Source: Ophthalmolycus amberensis
Taxonomy: Eukaryota > Chordata > Actinopteri > Perciformes > Zoarcidae
Direction: 5' to 3'
Assembly: GCA_024529925.1 (NCBI GenBank)
Contig: JAFEUB010001118.1
Location: forward strand, 62,001-126,000
DNA length: 64,000 nucleotides
The notes under the pieces were generated by a model that was not told where the DNA came from, did not search any database, and saw nothing but the letters and a program-made list of their open reading frames with translations. The position numbers were made by a program, and so were the translations under genes. Positions 52,901 through 60,707 of this stretch are shown one piece after another (position 1 is the stretch's first letter; every line of letters starts with the position of its first letter).

Positions 52901-55900
52901 GCAGTGATCGATCAGCTGCTTCTGCTGTCGGCGTCCTCTCGGATAGTTCTATACCGTGCGAATGCATGAAGCATGGCCGCTGTAAACTGACAGGAAAGAA
53001 CAATTCAAACTTGCCCCGTGAAATACTTCTCTGACGACCGTTTTGTTTCTGCTTCGCAACCTCTACTTCTTCTCCTCCTCCGTATTTTATCAACACAACA
53101 GACTCTGACCTGCTGGCGCTCGTGTTTCCACTGTTGTCTTTCGGCGACACGTCGCCTTGCAAGATTTCAGAACTAGACTAACGTCAAACACCTCAAACAA
53201 TCTGAGAAATTGCTTTCCCCATTAGTCACGTGAACACAAAAACATGAGGGAAACAGGGTCCAGGTTGAAAAATACCTACGTTACACTTTGAGTATGCGTC
53301 TTAAAAATAACTTATTTTCTGTTTTTTTTCGATGAATACTTTTCTGAAACTGATCTTTACATTACCTTCAAGTCAAGGACATTTTGACAAAAGATCAACG
53401 CTCTACAACATATCAAATAAGTGTCTTCATAATGAGCCATATCCACGAACTATATCGTTGTGATTGTATGAAGCCCAGGTTGTAACTGGTCCCTAATCTG
53501 TTCCCGTCTGTGTTCCCAGGAGAGCGCAGCAGCCTCCATGTGGCACCAGTACCAGACCCTGACCTCAGCTCTGTCCCAGCAGCTGTGTGAGCAGCTCCGC
53601 CTCATCCTGGAGCCCACGCAGGCCGCCAAACTCAAGTGAGGAGCAGCACACTCACCGCCTCGTGTCTTACAGCGGGCGTTTCCGAACCATGCGGTCAAAC
53701 GCTTGTTGTTCCCATGAACCTTGTGGTCGCCAATTTGCAAGTTACTGGTTTTCACCCTGGTATACACGCACGCCATCACACATTCATTGTCCCACTGCTC
53801 CACAGAGGCGACTACCGCACGGGGAAGCGTCTGAACATGAGGAAGGTCATCCCTTACATCGCCAGTCAGTTCCGCAAGGACAAGATCTGGCTGAGGAGGA
53901 CCAAGCCCAGCAAGAGGGAGTACCAGATCTGTCTGGCTGTGGACGACTCCTCCAGCATGGTGGACAACCACTCTAAACAGGTGAGAGACGGCCCTGTTGT
54001 TCAATCTCTCCTGCTGCCTGTGTAGAACCTCCTGATAACAACATGTCCACAGTCAGAAAGTGGCTGAATTAAACACAATAATCATTAGTCATATAAGAGG
54101 GAGCGATGACTTTGACTCTTTTTTACAGTGGTAGTCGCTTTGCCTGGACCGTAATGATTATTATTATTATTATAATAAGTACAATGTGTGTGTGTGTGTG
54201 TGTGGTGCAGCTGGCGTTTGAGTCCCTCTCGGTGATCGTCAACGCTCTCACTCTGCTGGAGGTGGGACAGGTGTCTGTGTGCAGGTAAGGTTCTGCATGT
54301 ATGGTGAGATAACAGTGAGTTGAATCATGTGCTTAATGTGAAGCTAACCTTTGTAACGGCTGCTCGTGCGTCCAGCTTTGGCGAGCAGGTGCAGCTGCTG
54401 CACCCCTTCCAGCAGCAGTTCAACGATGACTCAGGCGCTCGGATCCTCCGACTCTGTCAGTTCCAGCAGAAGAAGACCCGGATAGCACAGGTGGGCGTTT
54501 CCTTTGTACTGCTCCTCCATCAACTGTCCTTCACTGGTCCCGCTGTGTGTGAATTATTAAATATATAGTGTTTGATGTTTTACAGTAATTCAAATAGGAA
54601 GGAAGCACTGAGAGGCAAGTCAGAAAAACTATTCTGGTGATTCATTTTCCAAGTCTGATCTGTGTTTATGTTATGGTTAAAAAAACATTTGCCAGAATAA
54701 TCTTTCTATGTTCCTGTAATTTTTTTCATCTGTGGAACAGTTTAAGGGAAAACAAGGTTTTGCAGGTTGAATTATTTTTTTGTGTTTGTTGCCACAAGAG
54801 GGTGAAGTGCTCCTCTACCCCATGTTGTAAGTAGGACTTAAAGCGTTCAGGTTTTCCCTAAAGGCAGGTTAGCGCTAATTGAAATACATTTCTATCCAAA
54901 AGAAAGACATGACAGTTATGCTCCATAACGTGCTAACACACAAACCCGCCTGCAAGGAAACATGAATTCCTTTAGTCTTATTTAGAACATGGGATAGTCA
55001 TACTACAAAATGAGTATTTCAACAACAAACACAAAAAAAAGAATTCACCTGTCAAAACCTTTTTTTCTCCACCTGTCAAAACAAGTTTTTTGGGAAAAGC
55101 ATTTTTTTTTTTTCACACTTGCCTCTTAGTGCTTCCGTATAGTCGGGATGAATTGTTTATGGCAAATAAATACATGTTGGTTTTTTTTACAAGTTTGTCG
55201 CATTAATTAAATATTCTCATTCAACGTTTAGTTGTTTCTCTCTTGATTTGAATGTGATGCTCTAATGCTCTATTCGCCATTAAACGTATGATGCGACTGA
55301 CTCATGTGCCTCTCCTCCTGTCACCTCGTCATGCCTCTCCTCCTGTCACCTCTTCATGCTTCTCCTCTTCATGCCTCTCCTCTTCATGCCTCTCCTCTTC
55401 ATGCCTCTCCTCCTGTCACCTCGTCATGCCTCTCCTCCTGTCACCTCTTCATGCTTCTCCTCTTCATGCCTCTCCTCTTCATGCCTCTCCTCTTCATGCC
55501 TCTCCTCCTGTCACCTCATCATGCCTCTCCTCTTCATGCCTCTCCTCCTGTCACCTCGTCATGCCTCACCTCTTCATGCCTCTCCTCCTGTCACCTCTTC
55601 ATGCTTCTCCTCTTCATGCCTCTCCTCCTGTCACCTCGTCATGCCTCACCTCTTCATGCCTCTCCTCCTGTCACCTCTTCATGCTTCTCCTCTTCATGCC
55701 TCTCCTCCTGTCACCTCGTCATGCCTCTCCTCTTCATGCCTCTCCTCCTGTCACCTCATCATGCCTCTCCTCTTCATGCCTCTCCTCCTGTCACCTCGTC
55801 ATGCCTCACCTCTTCATGCCTCTCCTCCTGTCACCTCTTCATGCCTCTCCTCTTCATGCCTCTCCTCCTGTCACCTCTTCATGCCTCTCCTCTTCATGCC

Positions 55901-58089
55901 TCTCCTCCTGTCACCTCGTCATGCCTCACCTCTTCATGCCTCTCCTCCTGTCACCTCGTCATGCCTCTCCTCCTGTCACCTCTTCATGCTTCTCCTCTTC
56001 ATGCCTCTCCTCCTGTCACCTCATCATGCCTCTCCTCTTCATGCCTCTCCTCCTGTCACCTCATCATGCCTCTCCTCTTCATGCCTCTCCTCTTCATGCC
56101 TCTCCTCTTCATGCCTCTCCTCTTCATGCCTCTCCTCCTGTCACCTCGTCATGCCTCTCCTCCTGTCACCTCTTCATGCTTCTCCTCTTCATGCCTCTCC
56201 TCCTGTCACCTCATCATGCCTCTCCTCTTCATGCCTCTCCTCCTGTCACCTCATCATGCCTCTCCTCTTCATGCCTCTCCTCCTGTCACCTCGTCATGCC
56301 TCTCCTCTTCATGCCTCTCCTCCTGTCACCTCGTCATGCCTCTCCTCTTCATGCCTCTCCTCCTGTCACCTCGTCATGCCTCACCTCTTCATGCCTCTCC
56401 TCCTGTCACCTCTTCATGCTTCTCCTCTTCATGCCTCTCCTCCTGTCACCTCGTCATGCCTCTCCTCTTCATGCCTCTCCTCCTGTCACCTCGTCATGCC
56501 TCTCCTCTTCATGCCTCTCCTCCTGTCACCTCGTCATGCCTCTCCTCTTCATGCCTCTCCTCCTGTCACCTCGTCATGCCTCTCCTCTTCATGCCTCTCC
56601 TCCTGTCACCTCTGTAGTTTTTGGACACCTCGACAAAAATGTTTCTGGCAGCACGACAGCAGATTCCTGGATCTCTAAACTCCGGTAAGGACTCAACCTG
56701 CATATTTAATGACACATCGTGCGTCAGGCTGATGGTTTAGTTCAACCTTCAAAAGCATTCAGTGTTCATAAAAGTATTGCCGATCAACAACCCGGCCTAA
56801 TTACAAAGAGAACAAGTTCCGTTTGCAAATATCTGGTGGACTGATGAAGGTGTTAGTGCCGCAGTGGAGCAGCTCAGCCAGCACAAGGCGTGTAAACGCA
56901 GCATGAGCCTGGTATCTACAGCACTGTCTCTGCCATGCAGAGCTGCTCCTGAGGGTGCACTGCTGTGACAGATAGCTGATAGTTATTTCTGGATCAGCAG
57001 CTCCAGACGCAGTACACACATGCTTATATAAACTTTCTGCACCAATGAAGACGGGAAGTCGAGTTCAGATGGAACCTTAGATTATATATAGAGATCTAAC
57101 TTCGACCTTTTAAAGAAATGTAGGCGTTTCTGAGTGATTCCAAACAACTGTGTGTTATTCAGCTTTAAAGCTGCTCTTATCAATATTTGTGTGGATCAAA
57201 TGATTGTTTCATGTGAAAGGGTTTGCATATAGTGAGGACGCCACAGAGAAATATCAGCCATTTGGCGGGGGGTTATTCACGACGATTGAAGAAATGTGTT
57301 AAGTGTTGTTTTTTCTTTTTCAGTTGACGTCTAACAACTTACGCAGCCACTGTGATTTCCTCCTAACGTTGTTGCCATTCATGTCGCAAACTTCCTTGGT
57401 TGTAGCTAGCTAAGTAGAAGGATTCCATCCCCATTCTTAATTCTGCCTCCAAAGCTTTGATTGGTTAATTGCGTTCAACCAGGGAAACGGCACGCATTAA
57501 GAACACCACCAGACCTATTTGAGGCGTGGGGTCCGCTCATGTAAAGTGTTCTTCCCTGCCAATGTTGGGGAAATAGTTGGCTCACACAAACGAACCTTTT
57601 GTAACTGCATGACCAGCCGCATTGTGTCACATCACCGTCCGCTGTTCCTCTCTCGCCTCGCTCCACAGAGACGGCCCAGCTGCTGGTCATCGTATCCGAC
57701 GGCAGGGGCTTATTCCTGGAAGGGAAGGAGCGTGTGTCGGCGGCCGTGCGGGCCGCACGCAGCGCAAACGTGTTCATCATATTCGTGGTGCTCGACAACC
57801 CCAACTCTCGGGTAAGTGAAGGAAGGATTTGACTTTTTTTTTTTGTTAAATGTTCTTAATGTCCAGACACAAAGTGTGACTTAATCATGGTGCTGTGCTG
57901 CAGGACTCCATTCTGGACATCAAGGTGCCCATATTCAAAGCGCCGGGAGAGCTGCCAGACATCCGCTCCTACATGGACGAGTTCCCCTTCCCCTTCTACG
58001 TCATCCTGCGAGACGTCAACGCCTTGCCGGAGACCCTGAGCGACGCGCTCAGACAGTGGTTTGAACTCGTCACCGCAGCCGACCAGTAG
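7344..58089 (+). CDS. mdn1: Midasin (MDN1/Rea1), giant AAA+ ATPase of 60S ribosome assembly, complete gene in 102 coding exons
   Basis: I traced 102 exons from ATG 7344 to TAG 58087-58089. Joined, they give 16,632 bases, about 5,543 residues (human MDN1 is 5,596 and also has 102 exons, from memory). Coordinates are in the domain entries below. Order: N-terminal domain, AAA1-AAA6 with P-loops near residues 316, 659, 1065, 1371, 1739 and 2052, linker 2394-4609, acidic region about 4610-5252, MIDAS/VWA domain 5291-5543. Midasin is a nuclear dynein-like motor that uses ATP to pull UBL-domain factors (WDR12 of PeBoW, NLE1/Rsa4) off pre-60S particles through its MIDAS domain. Introns are GT-AG except one GC-AG after exon 38. 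Two one-base discrepancies must be corrected to keep frame: an extra G at the exon 52 acceptor (31836) and one extra base near 43454 in exon 75. The ATG was chosen because it is the in-frame start giving the family N-terminus. Confidence 0.96.
8384..8603 (+). repeat. Dispersed fish repeat, copy 1 (mdn1 intron 3)
   Basis: Shares long near-identical blocks with 43008-43250: CTCTAAATGGGACCATAATT, then CATGCTGTATT, then a further block containing TCATGTTTACAATGTTT and AATCAAGTGAGAAGTAG-type words. Both copies are on the same strand. No coding capacity; family not determined. Confidence 0.75.
9280..12735 (+). CDS. mdn1: mdn1 exons 6-12: AAA1 module (residues 284-589)
   Basis: Part of mdn1. Exons: 9280-9489, 10149-10280, 10426-10529, 10711-10825, 11257-11435, 12390-12471, 12640-12735. 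The Walker A is GPIGCGKT at residues 316-323. The Walker B segment reads WILLEDID (384-391), so the usual Asp-Glu pair is Glu-Asp, as in other midasins as I recall. PGTLTQAVSKGQW and PGREDCIDVAPGFQFFATRR follow the family pattern. AAA1 is thought to be mainly structural. The exon 10 acceptor follows a GT-rich microsatellite. Confidence 0.93.
11001..11075. repeat. Truncated DNA-transposon-like fragment (GGGATGCACC end) in intron 9
   Basis: Starts TTAGGGATGCACCAGCATTG and continues with TATCGGACCGATACGG, typical of a common fish hAT-like element end. Only one end is recognisable. A similar AGGGATGCACCGAT word occurs at 20666. Confidence 0.4.
11224..11254 (+). repeat. (GT)n microsatellite at the exon 10 acceptor
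   Basis: A CTCTCTCTGTGTGTGTGTGT run ending GGGTGTGTGTAG directly abuts exon 10 (11257). It replaces an ordinary C/T tract. Confidence 0.85.
12030..12052. repeat. (TA)n microsatellite, intron 10
   Basis: Uninterrupted TA dinucleotides inside the 950-base intron 10 (11436-12389). The rest of that intron shows nothing recognisable. Confidence 0.85.
12863..18075 (+). CDS. mdn1: mdn1 exons 13-22: AAA2 module (residues 590-1006)
   Basis: Part of mdn1. Exons: 12863-12975, 13424-13572, 13668-13728, 14379-14590, 14684-14787, 15300-15444, 16189-16285, 16974-17087, 17618-17765, 17968-18075. Walker A GETGTGKT at 659-666, followed by RLRVVNMNQQSDTADLLGG. Walker B WILLDEINLA with D818-E819. The sensor and arginine-finger region contains FRLFACMNPATDVGKRNLP then RNRFTELYVEEL. 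The helical insert of AAA2, which docks on the ring centre in Rea1 structures, should fall in exons 16-17. The exon 20 acceptor follows a (GT)n run. Confidence 0.93.
16431..16830 (-). mobile_element. LINE reverse-transcriptase fragment, antisense in mdn1 intron 19
   Basis: Read on the minus strand, sequence near 16770-16830 gives FADDVVLLAPS-like codons (the F/YADD catalytic motif), followed by LQHAPGRFYAESESVGMRV and KSEA, the pattern of fish non-LTR retrotransposon reverse transcriptases. The copy is short and broken by stops and frameshifts. It lies between exons 19 and 20 and is antisense to mdn1. Family (Rex-type or other) was not resolved. Confidence 0.65.
16932..16963 (+). repeat. (GT)n microsatellite at the exon 20 acceptor
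   Basis: About fifteen GT units are followed by TTTACTCCCAG and exon 20 at 16974. Confidence 0.9.
18555..20639 (+). CDS. mdn1: mdn1 exons 23-28: AAA3 module (residues 1007-1328)
   Basis: Part of mdn1. Exons: 18555-18706, 19295-19473, 19702-19910, 20003-20149, 20266-20407, 20505-20639. Walker A GETSVGKT at 1065-1072, then RINNHEHTDIQEYIGCY. Walker B WIILDELNLAPTDVLEALNR with D1132-E1133. Then STQNPPGLYGGRK and RNRFVELHFDELP, the sensor and arginine-finger segments. This is among the best conserved parts of the protein, consistent with an active ATP site. Confidence 0.94.
18859..18877. repeat. Poly(C) run, intron 23
   Basis: Roughly nineteen consecutive C bases on the plus strand; G run on the other strand. 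Length is likely uncertain in any assembly. Confidence 0.85.
19230..19274 (+). repeat. (CT)n microsatellite upstream of exon 24
   Basis: TC dinucleotides with some GC interruptions, about 20 bases before the exon 24 acceptor (exon starts 19295). It can serve as the polypyrimidine tract. Confidence 0.85.
20966..24375 (+). CDS. mdn1: mdn1 exons 29-35: AAA4 module (residues 1328-1700)
   Basis: Part of mdn1. Exons: 20966-21104, 21250-21382, 21625-21755, 22422-22560, 22725-22839, 23816-24076, 24178-24375. Walker A GDTGCGKT (1371-1378) is split by intron 29 inside its second glycine codon. Then HLHMETSDFLGGLRPVR. Walker B FLMDEISLADDSVLERLN with D1447-E1448. ATMNPGGDFGKKELSPALRNRF and EIWCP follow. 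Intron 33 (22840-23815) is nearly 1 kb with nothing recognisable in it. Confidence 0.94.
24851..26845 (+). CDS. mdn1: mdn1 exons 36-41: AAA5 module (residues 1700-2005)
   Basis: Part of mdn1. Exons: 24851-25059, 25147-25269, 25424-25621, 25960-26067, 26196-26384, 26756-26845. Walker A GSPGVGKT at 1739-1746, LVRINLSEQT then DITDLFGTDLPVEGGKGGEF. Walker B WVVLDE with D1809-E1810, continuing LNLASQSVLEGLNACFDHR in exon 38. QNPFTQGGGRKGLPKSFLNRF is the sensor/arginine-finger part. Intron 38 begins with GC instead of GT at 25622. All other junctions are canonical. Confidence 0.94.
26945..28837 (+). CDS. mdn1: mdn1 exons 42-47: AAA6 module (residues 2006-2393)
   Basis: Part of mdn1. Exons: 26945-27208, 27302-27566, 27665-27824, 28187-28303, 28384-28592, 28689-28837. 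The P-loop reads GPTASAKT at 2052-2059: the glycine before the catalytic lysine is alanine (codon GCA). VMAMNSAMDTTELLGGFEQ follows. The Walker B region is WLLMDNVNF, with Asn in place of Glu, as in human midasin from memory. LDRLNALLEPGG and FRLFLTMDPAHGELSRAMRNRG complete the module. AAA6 is regarded as weakly active or inactive, which may permit the P-loop change. Confidence 0.93.
28905..29045. repeat. Possible dispersed repeat fragment in intron 47
   Basis: Contains CAACATTCAAAGTTGGCCCC, CTCAGCGAGGGTTAGG and GGGGGTGAGGGTG words that resemble a common fish interspersed repeat. Ends are not definable here. Confidence 0.3.
29552..36747 (+). CDS. mdn1: mdn1 exons 48-62: first half of the linker (residues 2394-3279)
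   Basis: Part of mdn1. Exons: 29552-29751, 30338-30561, 30677-30790, 31450-31580, 31837-31942, 32097-32230, 33170-33336, 33539-33659, 33852-34065, 34581-34821, 34925-35048, 35186-35350, 35442-35656, 35741-36128, 36635-36747. Mostly helical, poorly conserved sequence with Leu/Gln-rich segments. Landmarks matching midasin: LHWQWVQKHL, SHVTLGEWKERIQQLQD, FDPAVKRAYKLNY. The acceptor of exon 48 is a CAGCAG tandem (start 29552 or 29555). At exon 52 the AG-defined start (31836) is one base out of phase; the homologous frame (IVLMMDREER) starts at 31837. The linker is the lever arm joining the AAA ring to the tail. Confidence 0.88.
32363..32520 (+). mobile_element. L2-like LINE/SINE 3' tail with (GGCAA)n end, intron 53
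   Basis: A short (AGGCA)n array runs into GTTTATTTGTATAGCACATT, then CAACAACAAGGTAATTCAAAGTGCTTCACATAAAACCATTAAAAGC. The reverse complement of this sequence is present at 40700-40797. This is the recognisable 3' end of a common teleost retroelement, probably L2-related. Truncated and non-coding. Confidence 0.65.
33143..33163 (+). repeat. (GT)n microsatellite at the exon 54 acceptor
   Basis: GT run followed by ATTTAG and exon 54 at 33170. Confidence 0.9.
37573..47232 (+). CDS. mdn1: mdn1 exons 63-83: second half of the linker (residues 3279-4609)
   Basis: Part of mdn1. Exons: 37573-38248, 38362-38523, 39149-39437, 39564-39802, 40408-40503, 40806-40900, 41049-41173, 41454-41606, 42063-42172, 42279-42352, 42478-42661, 42802-42946, 43407-43554, 43647-43773, 44068-44173, 44796-44911, 45227-45634, 45716-45942, 46096-46233, 46546-46757, 47071-47232. 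Landmarks: LQLRHGMRLVASQL, QEERDFRRQFPQF, EGPYDFYQQPN, STKHWFSIYQL, FVKISKWNDVSFWSIKQS, KHILQQKQRALSDLFK, WDGCQKYFYRS, HRSTGKLLSVLASIFTELAQK. Exon 75 holds one extra base near 43454. Exon 82 could also start at 46555, in frame. Confidence 0.88.
40700..40797 (-). mobile_element. L2-like LINE/SINE 3' tail, inverted copy in intron 67
   Basis: Inverted relative to 32363-32520: TTTTAATGGTTTCATGTGAAGCAC, AATTACCTTGTTGTTGAAAT, GTGCTATACAAATAAACTTG and then (CCTTG)n. It ends just before the exon 68 acceptor, which begins at 40806. Confidence 0.65.
43008..43250 (+). repeat. Dispersed fish repeat, copy 2 (mdn1 intron 74)
   Basis: Second copy of the repeat at 8384-8603, same orientation, with small indels and substitutions. 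It lies between exons 74 and 75. The 3' part (ACTTCTATACAA and onward) extends past what is clear in copy 1. Confidence 0.75.
47306..47802. mobile_element. hAT-like non-autonomous transposon in intron 83
   Basis: Ends are inverted: GGGGTGTAACGGT on the left and ACCGTTACACCCC on the right. Just inside, GGTTCGGGTTCGGTACG and, inverted, CGTACCGAACGG extend the symmetry. The interior holds AT-rich sequence and a T run. It sits within AT dinucleotide DNA, so target duplications cannot be read. The GGGGTGTAACGG end is common in fish hAT-related elements. Confidence 0.7.
48624..52538 (+). CDS. mdn1: mdn1 exons 84-95: acidic D/E-rich region (residues 4610-5252)
   Basis: Part of mdn1. Exons: 48624-48761, 49013-49148, 49302-49477, 49634-49765, 49894-50047, 50331-50647, 50752-50907, 51377-51478, 51559-51757, 51858-52028, 52151-52308, 52449-52538. 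Begins GFCLPQDLM and FHDYEGGGIGEGEG, then long Glu/Asp/Gln/Lys runs. Conserved islands: AIEMSEDFDGKMQD, DEVDPYHGQQ, PEAMDLPEDLNLD, FKRKPGQADNER (a basic, possibly nuclear-localising stretch), YDAQTY. This flexible tail tethers the MIDAS domain so it can reach the pre-60S particle. Coding strand is strongly purine-rich (GAGGAGG). Confidence 0.92.
53520..58089 (+). CDS. mdn1: mdn1 exons 96-102: MIDAS/VWA domain and stop (residues 5253-5543)
   Basis: Part of mdn1. Exons: 53520-53635, 53806-53980, 54211-54284, 54376-54490, 56618-56684, 57669-57811, 57904-58089. KRLNMRKVIPYIASQFRKD leads into the VWA domain. The MIDAS motif DDSSS has D5337, S5339 and S5341 as the metal-binding D-x-S-x-S. VSDGRGLFLEGKER carries the later MIDAS acidic residue. 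The end is NALPETLSDALRQWFELVTAADQ-type sequence and TAG. This domain binds the UBL domains of WDR12 and NLE1. Exon 100 (67 bases, FLDTSTKMFLAARQQ) was placed by homology and phase; it starts directly after a 1.3-kb minisatellite. Confidence 0.94.
54185..54204 (+). repeat. (GT)n microsatellite at the exon 98 acceptor
   Basis: GT run followed by GGTGCAG and exon 98 at 54211; almost no C/T tract is present. Confidence 0.9.
55309..56610. repeat. mdn1: 1.3-kb pyrimidine-rich minisatellite in mdn1 intron 99, ending at the exon 100 acceptor
   Basis: Tandem array built from two alternating blocks, CCTCTCCTCTTCATG (15 bases) and a 25-base block containing CTCCTCCTGTCACCTC plus RTCATG. Together they make a 40-base higher-order unit that is nearly perfect over the last few hundred bases; the first part is more irregular. 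The plus strand is about all C/T apart from the CATG, GTCA words. No stop codon exists in any plus frame. The array ends with CCTGTCACCTCTGTAG, whose TAG is the 3' splice site of exon 100. Confidence 0.95.
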
Positions 58090-59030
58090 AAGCCATCTTT
58101 CAACAGGAAAGGGAGAGGTGGGCAGCAACCAACTGCACAATGCCACTCTGCTGCCAGCCGCTCAGCCACAACTCAACAAAAAGGACTCAAAAGAAAAAAA
58201 GACGGATTTGCCGCTGTACATGTGCCTTTATTTTCTTATCTTTACTGTAGAATTGAGTCGAGTTTGATAGCAACCTTTGCTGGTTTCTCTTTGTTATCAG
58301 GGGAATCATCAGTTTCTTTTGTAATGTAACGAGGATTGCTTTAACTTGCACGTCTGAAATGAAATAATGAAACAAAATGTGATTCCCTTTCTTGTGAAAC
58401 ACCTCCAGTGAAGAGTCGGTCAATACCTCTGTCCCCCTTGTACTATAGACCTGAAATCATGTTTGTGTGGATGTTGTAGTCAGTGTTAAAAAGGTCATTG
58501 AATCGTTCATCTTCAATGTGAAACAAAAGGCAACAGATGTGCAGAGCTGACACAGGACCGGTGTTGGATTGTGTTGGATTGTGTTTTAACAGAACCCTCC
58601 TAACTTCACGACCTAATAGTAGCATGTTGGTGTGGTCATGAAGGACATTCGAAGGAACTCAGAAATGTGCCTTTGAGAGGAGACCAGTATTATATCTCAC
58701 GTCCCACCTGTCGGGGTGATGGATCAGAGGCACAGTCCCATCTCTGTTCTGATGAAGGGCCCAGTGTAACCCACTTTTGTGGTTTAAAGACGCATATCTG
58801 CTGATCTTCCATCCGTACCGTTTGACTTCTGCTAAACGTGTGTCCCTTAGGAGTAGGCGTTGATAAAAAGTGCATTGAAATGTTTATTATCAACTCTGTG
58901 TTTTGTATCGTGGACCGACATGTAAACAAACATTGGTCATATTTAAGAGCTTGTTTCTTCATTGCATCCATCTGTTCAACCATGACCTGAAGAATCCTGA
59001 CAATAAACTGGTTTACAAGGCTTTTCATGG
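58090..59030 (+). other. mdn1: mdn1 3' UTR with poly(A) signal
   Basis: The stretch after the TAG has no further open homology. A canonical AATAAA at 59002-59007 is the first good poly(A) signal in unique sequence and is about 0.9 kb from the stop. The cleavage point, about 15-25 bases later, is inferred. Confidence 0.6.
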
Positions 59031-59121
59031 CAAACATCTTGCGCTGACAATTCCATAACCCTTATCTGTAAATCATGGTAATTGATGTCTAGTTACTAAA
59101 CAAGGATATTGGACAGAGTAA

Positions 59122-59551
59122 AACGTCATAGTATAGTCTGTCGAAAAAAGTTATTAAAGTCATCTTACAGCATGTCGAAAAAGTCATAAAACAGTGATAG
59201 CATGTCGAAAAACTCATAAAACAGTCATAGTATATCATGTCGAATAAGTCATAAAAGTCATCGTATAGCATGTCGAAAAAAGTTATTAAAAAGTCATAGT
59301 ATAGCACTGTCGAAAAACTCATAAAAAAGTCATAGTATAGCATGTCGAATAAGTCATAAAAAGTCATCGTATAGAATGTCGAAAAAAGTTATTAAAAAGT
59401 CATAGCCTGTCGAAAAAAGTAATTTACTATTACTATTCAAAATTACTAATAGTAAATCAAAAAAAGTGTAAAAGAAAAATTCATAGCATAGTATGTCAAA
59501 AAAGTAAAAAAAATAATGTACTATGACTTTTATGTCAAAAAAGTATGTCGA
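59122..59551. repeat. AT-rich tandem repeat downstream of mdn1
   Basis: Degenerate copies, about 30-40 bases each, of AAAGTCATAGTATAGCATGTCGAAAAAAGTTATTA-type sequence (given here as the consensus words AGTCATAGTATAGC, ATGTCGAAAAA, GTTATTAAA). Later copies decay to GTCGAAA and TATGTCAAAAAAGT. No coding potential. It starts about 100 bases beyond the predicted mdn1 poly(A) site. Confidence 0.8.
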
Positions 59552-60309
59552 AACTAGAAAATTGCTCCTGCCCGAAGACGTTGCAATATACATATGCCAA
59601 TATTACCAGTGGTAAGATGCATGATTGAGGTTCATTTGAGATATCGCTTCTCTCATTTCTGCATTTGAGATTCATACTCTTAGAAATGACGCGAGCTATC
59701 ACTCAAAATGCCAAATAAATACCTTAATAAAAAAATCTGGAACAATAATCAAAGTATTGAGAGAATATTTTTGCTTTGTATATTATTGAATATTTGCACA
59801 GGGTAGGATTCCACTTTAACTTCTATTTTCCTTGAAACCAGGAAATCAGACACCCACTTGTCCAGTTGTACTATTTGCCCCTAATTCCTCGAGTCCCTTT
59901 TTCCACAGCATGTTGTATGGATCACTGAACTAACTGGACTGGAGGCTGGAACACGAGATTATGCAGGAAAGAAATTAAACAAATGAAAGAATGTGTTGAG
60001 TGAAGAGGACCGGGGGTGGACTGACTGTACTGAAAACATCACTGACATTCTTTTCATTTTTTTTTGTATATAATGTGTTATGGCTTCTGTAGTTTGGGGT
60101 GGCTTTGCACTTTGCTGACGCAGCATTTCTGCTGAGCTAGCTGTTTGAATGACAGCACGGGAGGGGGGGGAGGCGAAAAAGTGTAAATAACACCCTTGCA
60201 TGTGATTGCACCACGTGCCGCGTAGAGGCAGAAACGTCTGCATCCTGGCAGAACAAACGACTGGTGAGGAGAATATGCACGCGTGAGGTCATCGAACACG
60301 CGAGCACAC

Positions 60310-60331
60310 TCTCCCCCCCCCCCCCCCCCCC
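60310..60331. repeat. Poly(C) run, intergenic
   Basis: About twenty consecutive C bases. Its length is probably not reliable. Confidence 0.85.
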
Positions 60332-60707
60332 ATCGCCATGGAAACAAGCATCTCCTCGCAGAGTCCGGATTCTTCTTCTTTCTTTATGCGTCTCTGTTTT
60401 CCACCGAGGCCGCCGGGTTTGGCAAGTGAGAAAGTGTCAAATGAGGAATTTCTTTCTAAAAGGAGATATTCAAAAACAGAGCCACCTACTCAGTATGATT
60501 CATACCAATAAAAAAAACACTGATTCAAAAGTTAAACCACACCGGCCCCTTTAGACTACAGACAATTTGACTCAGATAGTTCAATGCAGTGGTGGATAAA
60601 GTTCTATAATCCAACCTATATTACCATCTTTTACATTTTAATGTCATACTATACAATGACTATTTTTATGATTGTTTTGTGACACACTACCCTATGACTT
60701 TTTATGA

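Noticed and set aside
52600..53460. Candidate repeat in mdn1 intron 95
   Set aside because: Some words (TGTGTTTCCGTTCACA, GGAAACGCC) hint at a fish MITE, but no inverted ends or duplicate copy in the window could be shown.
55309..56610. CRISPR-like alternation of repeat and spacer blocks
   Set aside because: The blocks are all copies of the same two short sequences, with no unique spacers, in a vertebrate intron.
55288..56688. Three overlapping open frames of about 440-466 codons on the plus strand
   Set aside because: They are the minisatellite read in its three frames. The 40-base unit has no stop codon and is not a multiple of three, so every frame stays open. The true mdn1 frame has TAG at the splice acceptor.
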